From positions 62,001-126,000 of the forward strand of contig JADJWD010000007.1 of the NCBI GenBank assembly GCA_016716535.1: DNA of 64,000 nt, in the 5' to 3' direction. The notes beneath the pieces were generated by a model. The model saw only the letters and a program-made list of their open reading frames with translations. It searched no databases and was not told the DNA's origin. The stretch's first letter is position 1. Every line of letters starts with the position of its first letter. This document shows positions 60,399 through 64,000 of the stretch, in pieces. The position numbers and the translations under genes were made by a program. Origin of the DNA: Betaproteobacteria bacterium. Its GTDB lineage: Bacteria; Pseudomonadota; Gammaproteobacteria; Burkholderiales; Burkholderiaceae_C.

Positions 60399-62300
60399 CT
60401 AGCGCAGCCCCCGCCGCCCGCCGGAAGCGATCATCGCCAGCACCTCGCGCAGCACGCCCATCTCGACGCCGTGCGCGAGGTCGAGCACGTGGTTGCGGTC
60501 GTAGTACGGGCTGAGGTCGAGCCCGACGCCGAGGCCGAACACCTGCGTTGCCGCGGCGTCGCGCGCCAGCGCCGCGTCGGCGCGCGCGACCACGTCGCGC
60601 AGGTGGTGGTCGAGGTAGTGGCGGTCGTTGGCCTGGCTCGTCGCGCTGTCCATCGGCGAGCCGTCGGACATCACCAGCAGCAGCCGCCGGCGCGTCTCGT
60701 CCGGATACTCGGATTGACGCGCAGCCTGGCGCGCCAGCGCCCATTGCACGGCTTCGCCATCGAGGCCCTCGCGGAAGAGGTCGGCTTTCAACAGCGCCGC
60801 GATGCCGGCGCGCGCGCGGCGCCACGGTGTGTGCGCGGCCTTGAAGACGATGTGCAGCGCCTCGTTCAGCCGGCCCGGGTGGCGCGGCCGGCCGGCGCGC
60901 TGCCAGTCGCGCGCCGCGCGGCCGCCGCTCCAGCCGCCGGTCGTGAAGCCCAGCACCTCGCAGGCGACGCCGGCCATCTCGAGCGCGCGCGCCAGCACGT
61001 CGGCCAGCACCGCCACGTGCGCTGCGTGCTCGCGCATCGAGCCCGAGCAGTCGATCAACAGCGTCAGCAGCGTGTCGGGCTGCGGCTCGATGCGCTCGTC
61101 ACGGAAGAGCCGCCGCTCGGTCGGCGAGGCGACCAGTTGCGCCAGCCGCGCGCCATCGATGCGCCCTTCTTCGACGCCGCCCTGCCAGCCGTCGACCTTC
61201 GGCCGCGCCAGCAGCGCGCGCAGGTCGCGCGCGAGGTGCGCGACGTTGAGCCGTGCCGCCTCGATGCGCGCATCGAGGTCGGCGCGCAGGTCCTGCAGTT
61301 GCGCCGCGCGCGCCAGCGTCGTCGCGGCGGCTTCGCGGTCGTAGGCGGTCGTGAAGATGCGGTAGCGCCCGCCGCTGGCTAGCAGCAGCGGGCTCGTGCC
61401 GCCGGGCGCGAGCGCGGCGCGTTCGTCGAACGACACATCCGGCGGCTGGATCCAGAGGTTGAAGGCGACGTTGCGCGTGTCATCGTCGCCCTCCTCGTCG
61501 TCTTCGTCGGCATCGAGGCGCACGCCGCCGCCTTCTTCGTTGCCGGCTTCGGCCAGCATCTGCGCAATGTGCGCGGCGATCGTGATCGCGTGCGCCGCAT
61601 ACGCGGCCTGCTCGTGCCGATGCCGGCGCAGCCCCGCCAGCGGCACGCCGAGCGCGGGCCCGAGGCTCGCACGCGTCGCCTCGAGCAGGCCCTCGTCGGG
61701 CTCGACGGCCGGCTCGCCGGTCAGGCGCGCGCGCACCATCTGCACGATGCAGTAGACGAGCAGCCCGCGCGCCGTGGCCGTGTGGCCGCTTTCGTGAAAG
61801 CGCAGCGACCAGGCTTCGAAACAGCGCGCGAGATTGCGCCGCACGCCGGGCAGCGCGCAGGCGCCTTCGGCATCGAACGCGAGCGACTCGACGCGCAGCT
61901 GCTCGAAGACCTCGAACAGCATGCGCTCGGCAGGGTCGAGCAGACGCCCTTGCGCGGCCGCCGCGGCGACGAGACGCCGGTGCAGCGCCGCGTCGCAGAG
62001 TCTCAACCGCAGCGCGATGCCGTCGGCCGCACCTCGGAAGACGCCGAAGTCGGCCGTCGCCGCGAGCGGCGGATGCAGGTGCGGCGCCCAGCGCGGCAGC
62101 GGCCGCGCGCCGAGGTGGATGCGGCGGGCGCGAAAGTGCAGTTCACGCCGGCCGCAGAGCGCGCGCATCGCCGCGGCGGCGAGGGCTTCGATGTGCTCCT
62201 GGCGGCGCGCCTGGGCTTGCGCCTGGGCGCGATCGAGCGTGGTCGCCACCGCGCCCGCGTCCATCACCACGCCGCTTGCCACGCTGACTTCACCACTCAC
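60399..62300 (-). CDS. CobT-like VWA-domain subunit (cobaltochelatase-related)
   Basis: A 633-residue protein. The N-terminal half (residues 1-260) is a helical CobT-type domain with the segment ARCFEAWSLRFHESGHTATARGLLVYCIVQMVRARL. An acidic stretch DADEDDEEGDDD follows near residue 270. The C-terminal third is a von Willebrand A domain with the metal site LLIDCSGSM (D-x-S-x-S) and LLVMSDGSPMD. CobT pairs with CobS ATPase and CobN to insert cobalt into the corrin ring. The CobS-like gene overlaps upstream (GTGA). I start it at GTG 62300. CobN is not in the window, so another target is possible. Confidence 0.8.
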   Translation of the reverse strand: MSGEVSVASGVVMDAGAVATTLDRAQAQAQARRQEHIEALAAAAMRALCGRRELHFRARRIHLGARPLPRWAPHLHPPLAATADFGVFRGAADGIALRLRLCDAALHRRLVAAAAAQGRLLDPAERMLFEVFEQLRVESLAFDAEGACALPGVRRNLARCFEAWSLRFHESGHTATARGLLVYCIVQMVRARLTGEPAVEPDEGLLEATRASLGPALGVPLAGLRRHRHEQAAYAAHAITIAAHIAQMLAEAGNEEGGGVRLDADEDDEEGDDDTRNVAFNLWIQPPDVSFDERAALAPGGTSPLLLASGGRYRIFTTAYDREAAATTLARAAQLQDLRADLDARIEAARLNVAHLARDLRALLARPKVDGWQGGVEEGRIDGARLAQLVASPTERRLFRDERIEPQPDTLLTLLIDCSGSMREHAAHVAVLADVLARALEMAGVACEVLGFTTGGWSGGRAARDWQRAGRPRHPGRLNEALHIVFKAAHTPWRRARAGIAALLKADLFREGLDGEAVQWALARQAARQSEYPDETRRRLLLVMSDGSPMDSATSQANDRHYLDHHLRDVVARADAALARDAAATQVFGLGVGLDLSPYYDRNHVLDLAHGVEMGVLREVLAMIASGGRRGLR

Positions 62301-63289
62301 ACCGCCGGCGCCACGCCCGCCAGCTCGCTGCCGAAGCAGCGCTGGAAGTACTCGCCGACGATCGGCAGCTCGGCCTCGTCGCACTTGTTCGCGAACGCCA
62401 GCTTGAACGCCGTGCCCACGTCGCCGAAGATGGCCAGGTTCTCGGCCCAGCTGATCACCGTGCGCGGGCTCATCAGCGTCGAGAGGTCGCCGACGGCGAA
62501 GCCGCGCCGTGTCAGCGTCGCCAGTTGCACCATCGCCGCGAGCGTCGCGTGGTGCGCGGCGCCGGCAAACGCGGGCACGCGCGCCGCGACGATGGCGATC
62601 TCTTCTTCGGCCGGCAGGTAGTTCAGCGTCGTGACGATGTTCCAGCGGTCGACCTGCGCGTGGTTCAGCCGCTGCGCGCCCTGGTACAGGCCGTTCAGGT
62701 TGCCCAGCCCCACCGTGTTGCTGGTGGCGAACAGGCGGAAGAACGGGTGCGGCGCGAGCACGCGGTTCTGGTCGAGCAGCGTGAACTTGCCGTCGCGCTC
62801 GAGCACGCGCTGGATCACGAACATCACGTCGGGCCGGCCCGCGTCGTACTCGTCGAACACCAGCGCCACCGGCCGCTGCAGCGCCCAGGGCAGCATGCCT
62901 TCCTGGAACTCGGTGACCTGCCGGCCTTCGCGCAGCACCACCGCGTCGCGGCCGACGAGGTCGAGCCGGCTCAGGTGCCCGTCGAGATTGACGCGCACGC
63001 ACGGCCAGTTCAGGCGAGCGGCGACCTGCTCGATGTGCGTGCTCTTGCCCGTGCCGTGCAGCCCTTGCAGCAGCACGCGGCGGTTCAATGCAAAACCCGC
63101 CAGCAGCGCGCGCGTCACGTCGGGCTGGAAGCGGTAGGCCGCATCGATCTCGGGCACGTGCTCGTCGCGCTCGGCGAACGCCAGCACCTCGAGCGGCGCG
63201 TCGAAGCCGAAGGTGGCGCGCAGGTCGACGCGCACGGTGGGTCGCTCGGCGAGCATGTGCAGCGGCGACGACGGATCAGCGGTGGTCAA
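62297..63289 (-). CDS. CobS-like AAA+ ATPase (cobaltochelatase-related)
   Basis: A 330-residue AAA+ ATPase close to CobS/MoxR. Walker A is LLQGLHGTGKSTHIEQ, Walker B is VALVFDEYDAGRPDVMF, sensor 1 is FFRLFATSNTVGLGN. The N-terminal EVLAFAERDEHVPEIDAAYRF is a CobS-specific segment. It acts as a hexameric motor with the CobT-like protein. The start is TTG 63289 (MTTADPSSPLHM); ATG 63256 is an internal alternative. It is divergent from the small ORF upstream. Confidence 0.85.
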   Translation of the reverse strand: MTTADPSSPLHMLAERPTVRVDLRATFGFDAPLEVLAFAERDEHVPEIDAAYRFQPDVTRALLAGFALNRRVLLQGLHGTGKSTHIEQVAARLNWPCVRVNLDGHLSRLDLVGRDAVVLREGRQVTEFQEGMLPWALQRPVALVFDEYDAGRPDVMFVIQRVLERDGKFTLLDQNRVLAPHPFFRLFATSNTVGLGNLNGLYQGAQRLNHAQVDRWNIVTTLNYLPAEEEIAIVAARVPAFAGAAHHATLAAMVQLATLTRRGFAVGDLSTLMSPRTVISWAENLAIFGDVGTAFKLAFANKCDEAELPIVGEYFQRCFGSELAGVAPAV

Positions 63290-63380
63290 GCGAGGTTCTC
63301 CAGGAACGGCAGCACGCCGCGATCATCCTCCGGCGCGTCGATATGATGACCGAGGCAGACCGAACGGAGAGGCTTCGCCC

Positions 63381-63482
63381 ATGAACACGCCCGAAAACAT
63401 CGCCGCCCGCATGCGGGCGTTCAGGCGCGATGCGCTCGCGAAGCCAGTGCGCTTCCTCATCAAGTACAAGGACTTCGTCTGA
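63381..63482 (+). CDS. 33-residue small ORF before the phosphotransacetylase gene
   Basis: A short frame with ATG 63381 and a GGAGAGG ribosome site at about the right distance. The product (MNTPENIAARMRAFRRDALA to KYKDFV) is basic and helical. I do not recognise it. Its stop TGA overlaps a CTG that is in frame with the downstream enzyme, so it may act as a leader peptide coupling translation, or be the true N-terminus of that enzyme disrupted by a frameshift. Confidence 0.45.
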   Translation: MNTPENIAARMRAFRRDALAKPVRFLIKYKDFV

Positions 63483-64000
63483 GCGCGGGGCTTTTCGGCG
63501 GCTACGCGCACCCGCGGCTGCGTGCGCTGATCGCGCGCGCGCAGGCGGCGGCCGGGCCGGTGCCGGCGCCGATCGCCGTTGCGCACCCGGCCGACGCACA
63601 CGCGTTCGCCGCCGCCGCGGCGATGGCCAACGAGGGCCTGGCGCGGCCGCTGCTCGTCGGCGGGCGCGAGCCGATCCTGCGCGCCGCGGCCGCAGCGCGG
63701 CTCGACGCCGGCCACTTCGAGATCGTCGAGACCGGCAACGATCGGCGCGAAGCCGCCGCGCGCGCCGTGGCGCTGGCGCGCAGCGGCGCGGCGATGGCGG
63801 TGATGAAGGGCTCGCTGCACAGCGACGAGTTGATCGGCGCCGTCGCGCAGCGCAGCGGCGGGCTGCTGATGCGCGACACGCGGCTGTCGCACGCATTCGT
63901 CTTCGACCTGCCGCGCTACCCGAAGCTGCTGGCGCTGGCCGACTGCGTGGTGAACGTCGCCCCGAAACTGCGCGTCAAGCACGACATCGTTGCCAACGCG
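63479..64000 (+). CDS. phosphate acetyl/butyryl-transferase family protein, N-terminal part
   Basis: At least 174 codons are open to the window edge. The sequence (AVAHPADAHAFAAAAAMANEGLARPLLVGG, AVMKGSLHSDELIGAVAQRSGGL, RLSHAFVFDLPRYPKLLALADCVVNVAPKL) matches the Pta/Ptb fold that interconverts acyl-CoA and acyl phosphate. No ATG, GTG or TTG start lies at the expected N-terminus; the first possible codon is CTG 63479, overlapping the stop of the small ORF. GTG in VPAPIAVAHP (63560) would give a shorter protein. The 3' end is outside the window. Confidence 0.72.
   Translation, partial: MSAGLFGGYAHPRLRALIARAQAAAGPVPAPIAVAHPADAHAFAAAAAMANEGLARPLLVGGREPILRAAAAARLDAGHFEIVETGNDRREAAARAVALARSGAAMAVMKGSLHSDELIGAVAQRSGGLLMRDTRLSHAFVFDLPRYPKLLALADCVVNVAPKLRVKHDIVANA

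Overview
The window is very GC-rich, gene-dense chromosomal DNA. Its content points to a betaproteobacterium of the order Burkholderiales: fatty-acid and aromatic-acid catabolism, branched-chain-amino-acid-type ABC importers, a TRAP transporter, AraC/LysR/GntR regulators and c-type cytochromes. This placement is inferred from gene content and composition, with no database search. I see no rRNA, tRNA, CRISPR array, insertion sequence, integrase or phage gene. Long open frames opposite real genes are GC-driven shadows and are left out.

Layout: (1) 1-6450, the end of a DUF2147 gene, then a plus-strand beta-oxidation operon: hydroxyacyl-CoA dehydrogenase/hydratase, thiolase, enoyl-CoA isomerase-type crotonase, SGNH hydrolase, SDR. 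(2) 6528-11962, minus strand: exonuclease I, EamA permease, lytic transglycosylase, KAS III-like enzyme, phasin-like protein. (3) 12158-18510, plus strand: an AraC regulator followed by a decaheme cytochrome (MtrA/DmsE/PioA type), an MtrB/PioB-type outer-membrane barrel and two diheme cytochromes c. This looks like an extracellular-electron-transfer module with a well-formed AraC-type operator, and it is the most interesting system here. (4) 18763-22794: serC-serA, a crotonase homologue and an MTA-phosphorylase-family gene. (5) 22810-27132, minus strand: thiolase, several small genes, an intact hicB beside a decayed hicA, and a thioesterase with an odd 3' end. (6) 27243-33871: Atm1-type ABC exporter whose C-terminus is encoded by an interspersed repeat, a DUF2145 pair, LysR-pyrC, and htpX with a heat-shock-like promoter.

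(7) 33881-40852, minus strand: lipoprotein, feruloyl-CoA-synthase-like ligase, TPP enzyme, metallo-beta-lactamase-fold hydrolase, DUF2087 protein and an AraC regulator. This regulator is divergent from (8) 41175-47509, a complete livKHMGF importer in which LivF runs without a stop codon into a vanillin-dehydrogenase-like aldehyde dehydrogenase. Regions 7 and 8 together suggest uptake and CoA-dependent oxidation of an aromatic (perhaps hydroxycinnamic) acid, but the hydratase-lyase of that pathway is not in the window. (9) 47616-50882: FitAB/VapBC-type toxin-antitoxin pair, thioesterase, PilZ protein and small genes. (10) 50918-55797: a MetE-like methyltransferase-DctPQM operon divergent from a GntR gene, with two copies of a palindromic operator. 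(11) 55794-64000: MFS permease, acyl-CoA synthetase, a methyltransferase with a membrane protein, a CobS/CobT-like chelatase pair, a 33-codon ORF and the start of a phosphotransacetylase gene.

Many neighbouring genes overlap by 4 bases (ATGA, GTGA or TTGA), so several start codons could be fixed by translational coupling.
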